DNA of 64,000 nucleotides from a candidate division LCP-89 bacterium (GTDB lineage: Bacteria > Electryoneota > B3-LCP): positions 1 to 64,000 of the forward strand of contig JALGVT010000001.1 in assembly GCA_025774555.1 (NCBI GenBank). The letters run 5' to 3'. The notes beneath the pieces are model-generated. The model had not been told where the DNA came from and ran no database searches. It saw nothing but the letters and a program-made list of their open reading frames with translations. A program made the position numbers and the translations under genes. Positions 20,360 to 29,976 of the stretch are shown in pieces. Position 1 is the stretch's first letter; each line of letters opens with the position of its first letter.

Positions 20360-22092
20360 TGAGTACCGACCGGAAAATCGGCGTTTTTATCTGCCATTGC
20401 GGTGGAAATATCTCCGACTATGTAGATGTGGACAAAGTTCGCGACGCAGTTGAAAAAGAGCCGGGAGTCAGTATTGCAAAGACCACCATGTTCGCTTGCT
20501 CTGATGCAGCTCAGCAGGAGATAATCGAAGACATCAGGAAAGAAGGACTCGATGGTATCGTTGTAGCCTCATGTTCACCGAAATTGCACCTTCTCACCTT
20601 CAGGGCAATGGCTGAACGTTCAGGTTTGAATCCATATCAATACGTGCAGGTGAACCTCAGAGAACAGTGCTCCTGGGCGCATCGCAGCGATATGCAGAGC
20701 GCTACAGAAAAGGGGATCCATCTGGTGCGAGCCGGCATCGCTAAAGCAGCCTTGTGCGACCCGTTAACCGACATGAGGATTGAGACAATACCGAAAGTGT
20801 TGATCATTGGTGCAGGTGTTTCTGGTTTGAGGGCGGCGCTGACTCTATCAGATCTCGGTCTTGCTGTGTTCCTGGTAGAAAAATCTGATAGAGTAGGCGG
20901 GTGGACAGGCAAATTCGGTAAGATGTTCTCACAAAACCTGATCGGTGAAGAAGTAATAGAGAAACTGCTGGGAGAAGTGAAACAGCGGGAGAATGTCACC
21001 CTTTTCACATCAGCAAAGTTGATAGAAAAAAGTGGCAGAGTTGGCGATTTCTCTGTGAAAGTACAGACCCGGAACGACGAGACTATCTCCCTGGACGTGG
21101 GCGCAATTATCGTGGCTACCGGTTTCGATCCCTACCAACCGGCGGAGGAAGAATTCGGTTATGGTCTGAAAGGTGTTATTACGCTGCCTGAGTTCAAGCA
21201 ATTGCTGGACGGTTCTAATGGAGAAATACTTTACGAGGGTCGCAAGATACGCGATATCGTATATATATACTGTGTCGGGAGCCGGCAGGACGAAGACGAA
21301 GAAAGCTCAAACCTGTACTGCTCGAGGTATTGCTGTACATCTGCAGTCCATACGGCTCTCTTAGCGGGTGAAAAGGACGCCGGGTTGAACCAGTTTCATC
21401 TTTACCGCGATATGCGCACATACGGCAAGCAGGAGTTAATCTACGAAGAAGCGCGTATAGAAGGGTCGGTTTTTATCAAGTACGATGATTACGACCTCCC
21501 AAAGGTCGAGTATATCGGCGATAAACTGCGAGTCATGGTTAATGATCTGCTGATCGGTGGTGAAGAGGTTGAAATAGATGCGGATTTAGTGGTTCTGGTG
21601 ACCGGTATGGTACCGCGTGAAAATGATGAACTTACCAGTATCCTTAAACTCCCGATAGGTCTGGACGGGTTCTATAACGAGATTCATCCTAAGCTGAGAC
21701 CGGTTGAAACGGTGATCGATGGGATGTATATCGTTGGAACCGCTCAGGGTCCAAAAACAATGGCTGAGAGCGTTGCTTCGGCATTGTCGGGAGTATCTAA
21801 AAGCGCTTCATTGTTAATGAAGGGATATGTCGATCTTGAGCCGTTCATTGCCCGGGTGAACACCGAACAGTGCAAATGGTGCGACAAGTGTACGGAAGCC
21901 TGTCCTTACGATGCCATCGAGAAAATATTCTGCGAAGGCAAGGAGGTCGCTTCCATTATTCCTTCTTTATGCAAGGGCGGCGGAGCGTGCATCCCGGTAT
22001 GCCCTGAGGATGCAATCGATCTCGAAGGCTATACTGATGCCCAGATCAAGTCAATGATCGAAGCATTAGTTAAAGATGAGGAGACCAATTGA
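20359..22092 (+). CDS. hdrA: HdrA-like heterodisulfide reductase subunit A
   Basis: IGVFICHCGGNISDYVDVD, GAGVSGLRAALTLSDLGLAVFLVEKSDRVGG, CKWCDKCTEACPYDAI. Confidence 0.9.
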   Translation: MSTDRKIGVFICHCGGNISDYVDVDKVRDAVEKEPGVSIAKTTMFACSDAAQQEIIEDIRKEGLDGIVVASCSPKLHLLTFRAMAERSGLNPYQYVQVNLREQCSWAHRSDMQSATEKGIHLVRAGIAKAALCDPLTDMRIETIPKVLIIGAGVSGLRAALTLSDLGLAVFLVEKSDRVGGWTGKFGKMFSQNLIGEEVIEKLLGEVKQRENVTLFTSAKLIEKSGRVGDFSVKVQTRNDETISLDVGAIIVATGFDPYQPAEEEFGYGLKGVITLPEFKQLLDGSNGEILYEGRKIRDIVYIYCVGSRQDEDEESSNLYCSRYCCTSAVHTALLAGEKDAGLNQFHLYRDMRTYGKQELIYEEARIEGSVFIKYDDYDLPKVEYIGDKLRVMVNDLLIGGEEVEIDADLVVLVTGMVPRENDELTSILKLPIGLDGFYNEIHPKLRPVETVIDGMYIVGTAQGPKTMAESVASALSGVSKSASLLMKGYVDLEPFIARVNTEQCKWCDKCTEACPYDAIEKIFCEGKEVASIIPSLCKGGGACIPVCPEDAIDLEGYTDAQIKSMIEALVKDEETN

Positions 22093-22331
22093 TGACAGTT
22101 GAGATTAAACGTGACCTTGTCGAGGTGATGCGGGATGAAAGGGTGATAAGGGATAGTATCATCAATCTGCTTCGCAATGGGCCCAGGACGGTAATAGAAA
22201 TTGCCGAAACATTAAAGCATCCTCCTCATGAGGTTATGATATGGGTGGCGACGATGTGGCGGTACGGCGCAATCGTTGAAACCGGAAAACCGGATGAGGA
22301 AGGATACTATAAATATCAACTTAATCAATGA
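22092..22331 (+). CDS. small winged-helix-like protein in hdr operon
   Basis: RDSIINLLRNGPRTVIEIAETLKHPPHEVMIWVATMWRYGAIVETGK resembles wHTH; overlaps hdrA stop. Confidence 0.65.
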   Translation: MTVEIKRDLVEVMRDERVIRDSIINLLRNGPRTVIEIAETLKHPPHEVMIWVATMWRYGAIVETGKPDEEGYYKYQLNQ

Positions 22332-22340
22332 GGATACGAC

Positions 22341-22652
22341 ATGGCCATTGTCAATACGGAATTTATTAAGAACATAAGTTGTTCAGGGAAATTTAACGCC
22401 TCTGCATGTATGAGTTGCGGCACTTGTACAGCCTTATGTCCGATGGAAATTAACACGCTCCCCAGGCTGATGTTTCGCCATGTAATGTTAGGACTGGAAA
22501 GTAAAGTTATTGAGAACACCGAAAACGTCTTCTCATGTCTTCTTTGCAAGATGTGCGAGGAAAGTTGTCCTTCAAATGTACATATCGCGGAAAATATCAA
22601 GTGTATACGTCAGTATATCAATCAGGAAATCTTTAAACTCGGGAGGAGTTAA
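22341..22652 (+). CDS. hdrC: HdrC-like 4Fe-4S dicluster protein
   Basis: CMSCGTCTALCPMEINTLPR and CLLCKMCEESCPSNVHIAE. Confidence 0.88.
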   Translation: MAIVNTEFIKNISCSGKFNASACMSCGTCTALCPMEINTLPRLMFRHVMLGLESKVIENTENVFSCLLCKMCEESCPSNVHIAENIKCIRQYINQEIFKLGRS

Positions 22653-22655
22653 GCA

Positions 22656-23633
22656 ATGGCAGTTCCAATAAAGCACGTTTTAGGTATTCTTGTAGATAAT
22701 TTAATCAAGCGTGGGAACGTGCTGCCATTATCTCGCCGTAATTCGGTCAACTGGGCGAAAGGACTTAACATCCCCATGGGAGGGAAAACAGTTATTTACA
22801 CTGGTCTAATGTACCAGCTTATGCCGTCCATCATCGCCATGGAAAAAATAAGTTCTAAGTTTGCAGATTCTTGGATCAGCAATTTTTATGGCGTAGGGCG
22901 AATGGTCAATAAAGTAGTTAATATTTCGCATTTTATGACTTGGACTAATGCTGCTGAGAGGGCAAAGTTTGATAGTACTTTACGCAACATTGCTTGTTTG
23001 CTCCAGGTCGCCGGTGTGGATTTCGGTTATCTTTATGGAAAAGAAATGTACGCGGGAGCATTGGTGCATGATGAGGGTATTAATGATGTTTTCGAGGCGC
23101 ATGCTCATAAAGTATATGAACGGTTAAAAAAGCACAACATCGAACAAGTTATCACGGTTGATCCACATACTACAAACATGTTGAAAAGCGTTTATCCAGA
23201 GATTATAAAAGATTATCAACTCGAAGTAAAAAGCTATCTTGAAATTCTGGCTGAAAGCAGCCTGAAGCCAATGAAAACCCTTGAACAGGAAATAGTTATT
23301 CACGATTCCTGTGTCTATGCTCGCTACGAAGGGATAATTGATCAACCCCGTCAACTACTTGAAAATGCAGGGGCAAAGATTATAGAACCAATAAATACAA
23401 AAAATATGACCTACTGCTGCGGAGGTCCGGTTGAGTCGCTCTTCCCGACCAAAGCTCGTATAATTGCCGATAAAAGGATAGAACAACTTGCTTCAGCAGG
23501 GGATAACTCTGTAACTATGTGCCCTATCTGTTTAGTGAATCTCAGATCTGCCGCAATGAAAAGAAATGTCTCAGTTAAAGATATTTCTGAATATCTAGTG
23601 GAAACATACTGTGATCAAACTAATACAATATGA
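22656..23633 (+). CDS. HdrB-like CCG-domain protein
   Basis: C-terminal HDSCVYARYEG...YCCGGPVE...MCPICLVNL; N-terminal CCG motif lacks Cys (VIYTGLMYQL). Confidence 0.82.
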   Translation: MAVPIKHVLGILVDNLIKRGNVLPLSRRNSVNWAKGLNIPMGGKTVIYTGLMYQLMPSIIAMEKISSKFADSWISNFYGVGRMVNKVVNISHFMTWTNAAERAKFDSTLRNIACLLQVAGVDFGYLYGKEMYAGALVHDEGINDVFEAHAHKVYERLKKHNIEQVITVDPHTTNMLKSVYPEIIKDYQLEVKSYLEILAESSLKPMKTLEQEIVIHDSCVYARYEGIIDQPRQLLENAGAKIIEPINTKNMTYCCGGPVESLFPTKARIIADKRIEQLASAGDNSVTMCPICLVNLRSAAMKRNVSVKDISEYLVETYCDQTNTI

Positions 23634-23682
23634 CACAAAAATACATGATTGAACATGGAAGCTAACATTATAGGAGTATCTA

Positions 23683-24060
23683 GTGTCTGACGAAGAAAAA
23701 ACCGAGAAGATCGTTATCATCGCAACTCATGGCAACGAAGACCCTGAGAGATCATCATTACCTTATGTAGTTGGAAATGCCGCCTTAGCCATGGATGTTG
23801 AAGCGGTAATAATCCTGCAGGGAACAGCAGTGACTCTGGCTAAGGAGGGCTGTTATGAGCACGTTTTTGCCGCTGGTCTGCCACCTCTGAAGGAACTAAT
23901 CGAAGATTTCATAGAGTTAGGTGGAAAAATCCTGGTTTGTACTCCCTGCATCAAGGAGCGTCAGATTACAACAGATATGCTTGTTAAATCTGCTAAACCC
24001 GTCGCTTCCGGCAGGGTGGTTACGGAGATTCTTGAAGCTGATGCTGTGTTGAATTACTGA
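23683..24060 (+). CDS. DsrE-family protein
   Basis: KIVIIATHGNEDPERSSLPYVVGNAALAMDVEAVIILQGTAV...GGKILVCTPCIKER; GTG start. Confidence 0.8.
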   Translation: MSDEEKTEKIVIIATHGNEDPERSSLPYVVGNAALAMDVEAVIILQGTAVTLAKEGCYEHVFAAGLPPLKELIEDFIELGGKILVCTPCIKERQITTDMLVKSAKPVASGRVVTEILEADAVLNY

Positions 24061-24224
24061 CTTGCGAATTAAAACCTTTAAGCCGATTAATACTCCTCTT
24101 TCAGGGGGGCGTCAAATCCTATTGGACCAAAAGGGTGTAAAAGCTAAGGTGTGATTTTGGAGCCGCTTTATCAGTGAAAAAATAAGAAGGTATCAACATA
24201 ATTTTAAAATATAGGAGGAAGAGC

Positions 24225-24548
24225 ATGTCTATGTACATTTCCCTGGTATCCTTTACCCAGGAGGGGTACAGAAACCTCAAGGACACCAGAAAGCGAGCTA
24301 ATAGTTTCGCCAAGAACGCCAAGAAAAGAGGCATTACCATAAAAGAAACCTACTGGACTGCCGGCAGGTTCGACATCATCCATGTGTTCGAAGCACCCGA
24401 CGATGAAGCGGCTGCCTCGCTGGCATTCGCTCTCGGTTCGATGGGCAATGTCCGCACGGAGACACTCCGTGCATTCAACGGCGAGGAGATGGAGAAGGTT
24501 CTCGGTGAAGCTTACGAGTTACACGTGGACAGAGGAACGCTAACTTAA
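24225..24548 (+). CDS. GYD-domain protein
   Basis: YISLVSFTQEGYRNLKDTRKRA...YWTAGRFDIIHVFEAPDDEAAASLAFALGSMGNVRTETLRAF. Confidence 0.85.
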   Translation: MSMYISLVSFTQEGYRNLKDTRKRANSFAKNAKKRGITIKETYWTAGRFDIIHVFEAPDDEAAASLAFALGSMGNVRTETLRAFNGEEMEKVLGEAYELHVDRGTLT

Positions 24549-24663
24549 ACGACTGTACCGTTACTTTTCAGTGCAAAGTTTCCACCCTATGAACTTACCG
24601 AAGTTCTAATGTGCAACGTATATAAATAATTCGATTAGAACTCCGACAGAATACCTAAAAAAG

Positions 24664-24706
24664 CCCCAAAACCGGTCGTGTAAAAACGACATGGAATTGG
24701 GGCGTC
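24664..24706. terminator. intrinsic-type hairpin outside attL
   Basis: gccccaa...cggtcgtgtaaaaacgacatgg..ttggggc hairpin. Confidence 0.55.
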
Positions 24707-24730
24707 TTATTGTATAACAGTAGATTACAT

Positions 24731-24780
24731 TGTACGCCCGCCGAGACTCGAACTCGGAACCCTCGGCTTAGAAGGCCGAT
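24731..24780 (-). repeat. att direct repeat (partial tRNA-Arg 3' portion), left end of island
   Basis: 50-bp exact match to 46699-46748: tgtacgcccgccgagactcgaactcggaaccctcggcttagaaggccgat; followed by unrelated sequence, so not a complete tRNA. Confidence 0.95.
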
Positions 24781-24816
24781 AAATTCATGCGTAAAATTGC
24801 CTTAAAACGTACCACG

Positions 24817-24834
24817 TGCAAGGTTTTTGCAAGG
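24817..24834 (+). promoter_or_regulatory. candidate integrase arm-type sites, left
   Basis: TGCAAGG tttt TGCAAGG, 11-bp period; similar pair at 46586-46603. Confidence 0.6.
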
Positions 24835-25092
24835 TAGCATTTGAGAGCCGGACTAATAATCTAAGTCCGGCTTTCTCTCTCCACATCTCAAATTAAAACA
24901 CAACAGATCAAATATCAAGTTCTAATTCTACTAAATGACATCCAATAATTGCCGAATATTTGATTGTAATATTGCATCTGCAGCCGCTTTTTGAATTATA
25001 AAACCTGGCCCATACGAGCCCAAAGACGAGATGGGTCTATGGGCATTAGTTCTCTAAATGCGCTTATTGATTTAAAAAAGATGAAATTTGTG

Positions 25093-25121
25093 TTGACTCT
25101 ATAATAAAAATATCGTATATT
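25093..25121 (+). promoter_or_regulatory. sigma70-type promoter of cargo operon
   Basis: TTGACT-N17-TATATT upstream of tetR. Confidence 0.6.
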
Positions 25122-25172
25122 TGTACAATAAAACCATAATCGTCTACTATATCTATACTGCTAAGCACGTAC

Positions 25173-25192
25173 TCCACCTGTGCATAGGTGGA
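25173..25192. promoter_or_regulatory. candidate TetR operator
   Basis: tccacct-gtgcat-aggtgga perfect inverted repeat upstream of tetR. Confidence 0.55.
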
Positions 25193-25238
25193 ATGAAATA
25201 ACTTGGTAACTTCTGCCTCTCACAATCTCGAGGATTCT

Positions 25239-25820
25239 ATGATGGGTCAAGCAAAGCGGGAAAATATTATACTCACTGCTCAACGACTCTTCGCTCGTTT
25301 TGGGCTTAGAAAGACAACTGTGGATGAGATTATCCGCGTAGCCAAGATCGCCAAGGGAACTTTCTATAAGTATTTCCCTGATAAAGAAGCCCTGTTCCTT
25401 GAAGTTGTAGAAAAGGAAAGTGCCAGCTTGATAACAGCAGTCCGAGAGGCAGTTGTGGAAGAATCCACTCCTCAAGAGAAAATGAAGGCTTATCTCATTA
25501 CCAAGGTGCGTAAAATTTCCGAGCTTGTCAACTTTTATCAGGTAACCAGAGAAACGGTGGATGAATATTGGCCCCGGATTGAAGGTGTCAGGGAGAAATA
25601 TCTACAAGAAGAGCAAAAAATAGTCTTTGAAGTGCTTAAAGACGGCATATCTAAAGGGGAATTAAATGTAATTAATCCAAAGCTCACTGCATACGCCGTA
25701 GTTATCGCTGTGAAGGGTCTTGAGATAACTTGGATGATCGAAGCGAGCCCCATGGAATTGGAGAAGGGTGTAGACCTGCTTCTTGATGTGTTATTTAATG
25801 GTATTTCAGAGAAAAACTAA
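25239..25820 (+). CDS. TetR family regulator
   Basis: ILTAQRLFARFGLRKTTVDEIIRVAKIAKGTFYKYFPDKEALF. Confidence 0.92.
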   Translation: MMGQAKRENIILTAQRLFARFGLRKTTVDEIIRVAKIAKGTFYKYFPDKEALFLEVVEKESASLITAVREAVVEESTPQEKMKAYLITKVRKISELVNFYQVTRETVDEYWPRIEGVREKYLQEEQKIVFEVLKDGISKGELNVINPKLTAYAVVIAVKGLEITWMIEASPMELEKGVDLLLDVLFNGISEKN

Positions 25821-25880
25821 ATTTTTTTCACTTAGAATGACGATAAAACTAATAACGTCTAATATGACAAGGAAGATCAA

Positions 25881-28800
25881 ATGAAAAGATTGGCAGCATG
25901 GATTATTCAGTTCCGGCTTCCCCTGCTTGTCGGGATTGTGCTATTAACCGTCTTCTTCGCCTATCAGTTGACCAAACTTAAAATAGACAGCGATATCCTG
26001 AACTATTTGCCCCAAAATGATCCTGTGGTAGTGCTGTTTCGTGAGGTCGGTGAAAAGTTCGGGGGGAACTCGCTGGCTATGGTCGCCCTGGAAACTGATG
26101 ATGTTTTCAATCCACGCACCCTGACCAGGATCGACTCTATCACCATCCGATTTCAGGACCTTCCCGAAATCAGCCAGGTTTTAAGCCTGACCGATATTCT
26201 CGACATCAAAAAGATTCCAGACGGGATAGAAGTTGGAAAACTAATCCCCAAGGGTCACATTCCCCAGGATATAGAGGAACTTGACAAACTCCGCGAGTAC
26301 ACACTATCTAAGGATATGTACAGTGGAAGCCTCGTTTCTGACGATGGAAGGATAGCTCTGATTATCGCAAGAGTTCGAGAGGGAACAAGCAAAACCGAAG
26401 TGGCCGGGGCAATGAAGGATATTGTTTTATCCACTGAAGGGGAAGAAACTATCTATTATGCCGGGATCCCTTTTCAGATGGTCTTCCTTACCGATATCAT
26501 CACCAGTGATTTAGGACGTCTCATCCCCCTTGTCAGCCTGCTGGTGGTTTTGGTGCTATTTTTGAGTTTTCACAGCCTTCGGGGTGTATTCCTGCCTCTG
26601 GGGACAGTACTGATAAGTACCATCTGGGTGCTGGGGTTGATGGGTTGGATGGGGATTGACCTTACGATTGTCACAGCGGCGATCCCGATACTTCTTATAG
26701 CGATTGGTAGCGCTTACGGTATTCATCTGTTCAGCGCTTATTTGGAAAATAATGGGTCTAATAAAGACAAGCTTGACCATATCCAACAATCCACAGCTGA
26801 TATTGCTCTTCCTATTATATTTGCGGGGGTAACGACATTGGTGGGCTTTCTGGCTTTCATTTTTTCCTATTTAACTATGATGAAAATGTTTGGGGTTTTT
26901 GCTTCATTAGGGGTGCTTCTCGCTATGACGCTGTCGCTGATCTTTATACCGGTTGCTCTTGCCTACCTCCCTGCCAGGAAGCCAAAAATCAATGCAAAGG
27001 GTCAGCAAATAAACTGGGTCACTCGACTCATGATTACACTCGCCAACCTCATTTTGGCTCATGAAAAGTTGATCATCTTTGGGGGTGTTTTAGTGCTAAT
27101 TGCCGCCGTCTTCACCATTCCTCGGTTAAACCGGGAAGTGAATATGGTGGAGTATTTCAAGCACGACAGCGAGATTCGGCAGGCTGAAGATATGATGGAA
27201 AAAAGTTTTGGCGGTGCTATACCAGTACAAATACTTGTGAGCGGCGACATTAAAGACCCTCTGATCCTCAAGCAGATGTTCAATTTCGAGAAGTATCTCC
27301 GCAGTCTCCCTGACATCAACGATCCCCAGTCCGTAGCCGACTTGGTTGCTGAACTGAACGAACAGATGAATGGTCGTCGTACGATTCCGGATACCCGCGA
27401 AGGAGTAGCCAATCTTTGGGTTTTTATTGAGGGTAATAAGGTAATGGATCAGTTGGTTGCTGATAATGATGCGCGGGCTATGATACAAGCCAAGATCGGT
27501 ACGGTTAGCACAACCAGGATTATCGCGATGGTTGACAGCATCAACCAGCATCTCGCAACTGATGTCCCGAGAGATCTATTCAAACTGGAACTCGCCACCT
27601 TACCCGAATCAATCCGCTCTGAAGTTCAGCGGTGGAGAATAAATGACGTCGCCGATATGATCATCCTTGATGCGAAATATCGTGGTAATGGGCATTTGGA
27701 TACCAACAGGGTTCTATCTGTATTAAAAATGGTAGATTCCCCCGAAGTGCAACAGCTATCTCCCCTACAACTGAAGAAAATCAACCAAACCATCGCCGCC
27801 TATTTCCAAAGCGAGGCTTCTGACCTGCCGGTTGATTCCGATTTCATTATCAAGGATGTAATCTCGGGGTTGAAACCTTTGTTCGTTGATTCTACACCGA
27901 ATGAAGCAGGGATAGACTCCGTATTGCGACAGCGAATTCCAGCATCAATGTACGCTGATGATCCGGAAGCTGTTGAGTATGCAGCGTTTGCTTTGCAAAG
28001 CATACTTCATGAAGGCCGCCGTCAAGCCATCGTTGACTATCTGACACACAGAATAGTGGAGATTACATTCGATATGCCAGAAACGGCATTATCTGCCTTC
28101 CAGAAAGATATACAAGGAGACATCTGGACATTAGTAGAAGACTATACAGGTCTGCCTCCTGATAAGTTTTCTTCCACCGGAGCAGTAGGACTTGCTGACC
28201 ATGAACGGGTAGAGCTTACTACCTTACAGACCGGCATGCCGATAATCTTTAAAAATCTGGACCTGAGCATCTTGAAAAGCCAGGTTCTAAGCTTGACTGT
28301 GGCATTTACCCTGATATTTCTTCTCCTCGCATTTCGCTTCCGCTCCTTTACCGGAGGTCTGATCGCATTGGCTCCTATCACAACAACCATTCTCTGCAAC
28401 TTTATCTTTATGTCCATCTTAGGCGTTCCCTTGGACACCGTCAGTGTTTTGATAGGGAGCGTCGCCGTAGGAATCGGGATTGACTACACGATCCACTTCC
28501 TGACCCGTTTTCAAAAGGAATTTCAGGCGGGGAGGTCGGAACAAGAAGCGCTACGCGTGACATTGGAAACGACTGGCAAGGCGATCCTTATCAACGCTGC
28601 CTCGGTGATGATGGGCTTTTTGGTACTTGTCCTTGGAAATATCGTCCCTATGCAAAGATTCGGCTACCTGATTGCTGCAACAATGGTCACCAGCGCCCTT
28701 GGAGCAATCACTTTATTACCGGCGCTTATTCTTGTGACTAAAGCTCGCTTCATCGGCGAGTTCGATCGGGTCGCCGGAAAAATGATGCGCCAGATGAATG

Positions 28801-28904
28801 GATTCAAAACCTTCGTAGAGAAGAATCATAATGTGAATAAGCGACCTATAGTTCTTGAAGATCATCATGAAAATTGTACCTGTAAGAACGAAGAAAGAGA
28901 TTAA
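25881..28904 (+). CDS. MMPL/RND family transporter
   Basis: Two RND repeats: IAIGSAYGIHLFSAYLE and GSVAVGIGIDYTIHFLTRFQKE, large periplasmic domains. Confidence 0.9.
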   Translation: MKRLAAWIIQFRLPLLVGIVLLTVFFAYQLTKLKIDSDILNYLPQNDPVVVLFREVGEKFGGNSLAMVALETDDVFNPRTLTRIDSITIRFQDLPEISQVLSLTDILDIKKIPDGIEVGKLIPKGHIPQDIEELDKLREYTLSKDMYSGSLVSDDGRIALIIARVREGTSKTEVAGAMKDIVLSTEGEETIYYAGIPFQMVFLTDIITSDLGRLIPLVSLLVVLVLFLSFHSLRGVFLPLGTVLISTIWVLGLMGWMGIDLTIVTAAIPILLIAIGSAYGIHLFSAYLENNGSNKDKLDHIQQSTADIALPIIFAGVTTLVGFLAFIFSYLTMMKMFGVFASLGVLLAMTLSLIFIPVALAYLPARKPKINAKGQQINWVTRLMITLANLILAHEKLIIFGGVLVLIAAVFTIPRLNREVNMVEYFKHDSEIRQAEDMMEKSFGGAIPVQILVSGDIKDPLILKQMFNFEKYLRSLPDINDPQSVADLVAELNEQMNGRRTIPDTREGVANLWVFIEGNKVMDQLVADNDARAMIQAKIGTVSTTRIIAMVDSINQHLATDVPRDLFKLELATLPESIRSEVQRWRINDVADMIILDAKYRGNGHLDTNRVLSVLKMVDSPEVQQLSPLQLKKINQTIAAYFQSEASDLPVDSDFIIKDVISGLKPLFVDSTPNEAGIDSVLRQRIPASMYADDPEAVEYAAFALQSILHEGRRQAIVDYLTHRIVEITFDMPETALSAFQKDIQGDIWTLVEDYTGLPPDKFSSTGAVGLADHERVELTTLQTGMPIIFKNLDLSILKSQVLSLTVAFTLIFLLLAFRFRSFTGGLIALAPITTTILCNFIFMSILGVPLDTVSVLIGSVAVGIGIDYTIHFLTRFQKEFQAGRSEQEALRVTLETTGKAILINAASVMMGFLVLVLGNIVPMQRFGYLIAATMVTSALGAITLLPALILVTKARFIGEFDRVAGKMMRQMNGFKTFVEKNHNVNKRPIVLEDHHENCTCKNEERD

Positions 28905-29976
28905 TACCTTCATTGAATTACCATTTCAGCTCTATCGCAACGATCCAAACTGGGTTCCTCCGTTGCGAAGAGAAATGGAGAAGGTATTCCATCCTGAGAG
29001 TAACCCATTCTTAGCACACGCGGAAATCGAACGATTCCTCTGTATTGACAGTTCGCGGGTGCTTGGAAGGGTGGCAGGGATTGTTGATAATAATCACAAT
29101 CAGTTCCATAAAGAAAAGACGGCATTTTTCGGATTTTTCGAGTCAGTCCGTGACATTAATGCAGCGGCTCTGTTGTTAGATACGGTGAAAGATTGGGCAA
29201 GAGCGCGGGGAATGGAGCGGCTACGTGGCCCCATGAATCCCTCCATGAATGCCGAATGTGGATTTTTACTTGAAGGATTCGATTCCCCACCAGTGATAAT
29301 GATGCCCTACAACCCGCCTTATTACTTAGAACACATGGAGGCAATCGGATTTCGTAAAGTAAAAGACTTGTTCGCGTTTTACAAGGATAATACAAAGGGT
29401 ATTCCCGACCGAATGAAACGAATCGTTGAGTTGGTTCGCAAGCGTACCGGTGTAGTTGTACGCCCTCTTAATATGAATAAACTTGAAAATGAAGTAAAAA
29501 TCATTAAGAGAATATACAATGATGCATGGGAAAAGAACTGGGGTTTCGTTCCCATGACCGATGCAGAGATGGATGAGATGGTAAAAATACTGAAGCCCCT
29601 GGCAGTTCCCGATCTGGTGCTTTTTGCGGAAATCAAGGGTAAGCCCGTTGGTGTCAGCATCACTATACCCGACTACAATCAGGTCTTAAAACATTTAAAT
29701 GGGAAACTTGGTGTAGTGGGGCTGGCTAAATTCGCTTATTACCGGAGAAAAATCACAGGTCTGCGTGCGATTGTTTTTGGGGTAGTTAAAGAATTCCGCA
29801 GTGCTGGTCTGCATGCGGTGTTGTATTACGAAACCGAAAAAGCCGCGGTTCGTCATGGATTTCAGAGTTGTGAACTTTCCTGGAATCTTGAAGACAATGA
29901 CGAAATCAACAGCTTTGACGCCGCCCTTGGCGGGGAGATTTACAAGAAATACAGGACATACGAGATAAAAATATGA
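28867..29976 (+). CDS. GNAT-like protein
   Basis: LPFQLYRNDPNWVPPLRREMEKVFHPESNPFL, RGPMNPSMNAECGFLLEGFDSPPVIMMPYNPPYY. Confidence 0.75.
   Translation: MKIVPVRTKKEINTFIELPFQLYRNDPNWVPPLRREMEKVFHPESNPFLAHAEIERFLCIDSSRVLGRVAGIVDNNHNQFHKEKTAFFGFFESVRDINAAALLLDTVKDWARARGMERLRGPMNPSMNAECGFLLEGFDSPPVIMMPYNPPYYLEHMEAIGFRKVKDLFAFYKDNTKGIPDRMKRIVELVRKRTGVVVRPLNMNKLENEVKIIKRIYNDAWEKNWGFVPMTDAEMDEMVKILKPLAVPDLVLFAEIKGKPVGVSITIPDYNQVLKHLNGKLGVVGLAKFAYYRRKITGLRAIVFGVVKEFRSAGLHAVLYYETEKAAVRHGFQSCELSWNLEDNDEINSFDAALGGEIYKKYRTYEIKI

Noticed and set aside
19563-20453. Overlapping + ORFs (87 and 89 aa) in hdr genes
   Set aside because: Out of frame with well supported HdrA proteins; no independent support.
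24731-24803. Second complete tRNA-Arg gene at the left end
   Set aside because: Only 50 bp match; after 'gaaggccgat' the sequence diverges (aaattcatgcg) and cannot form D and acceptor arms.
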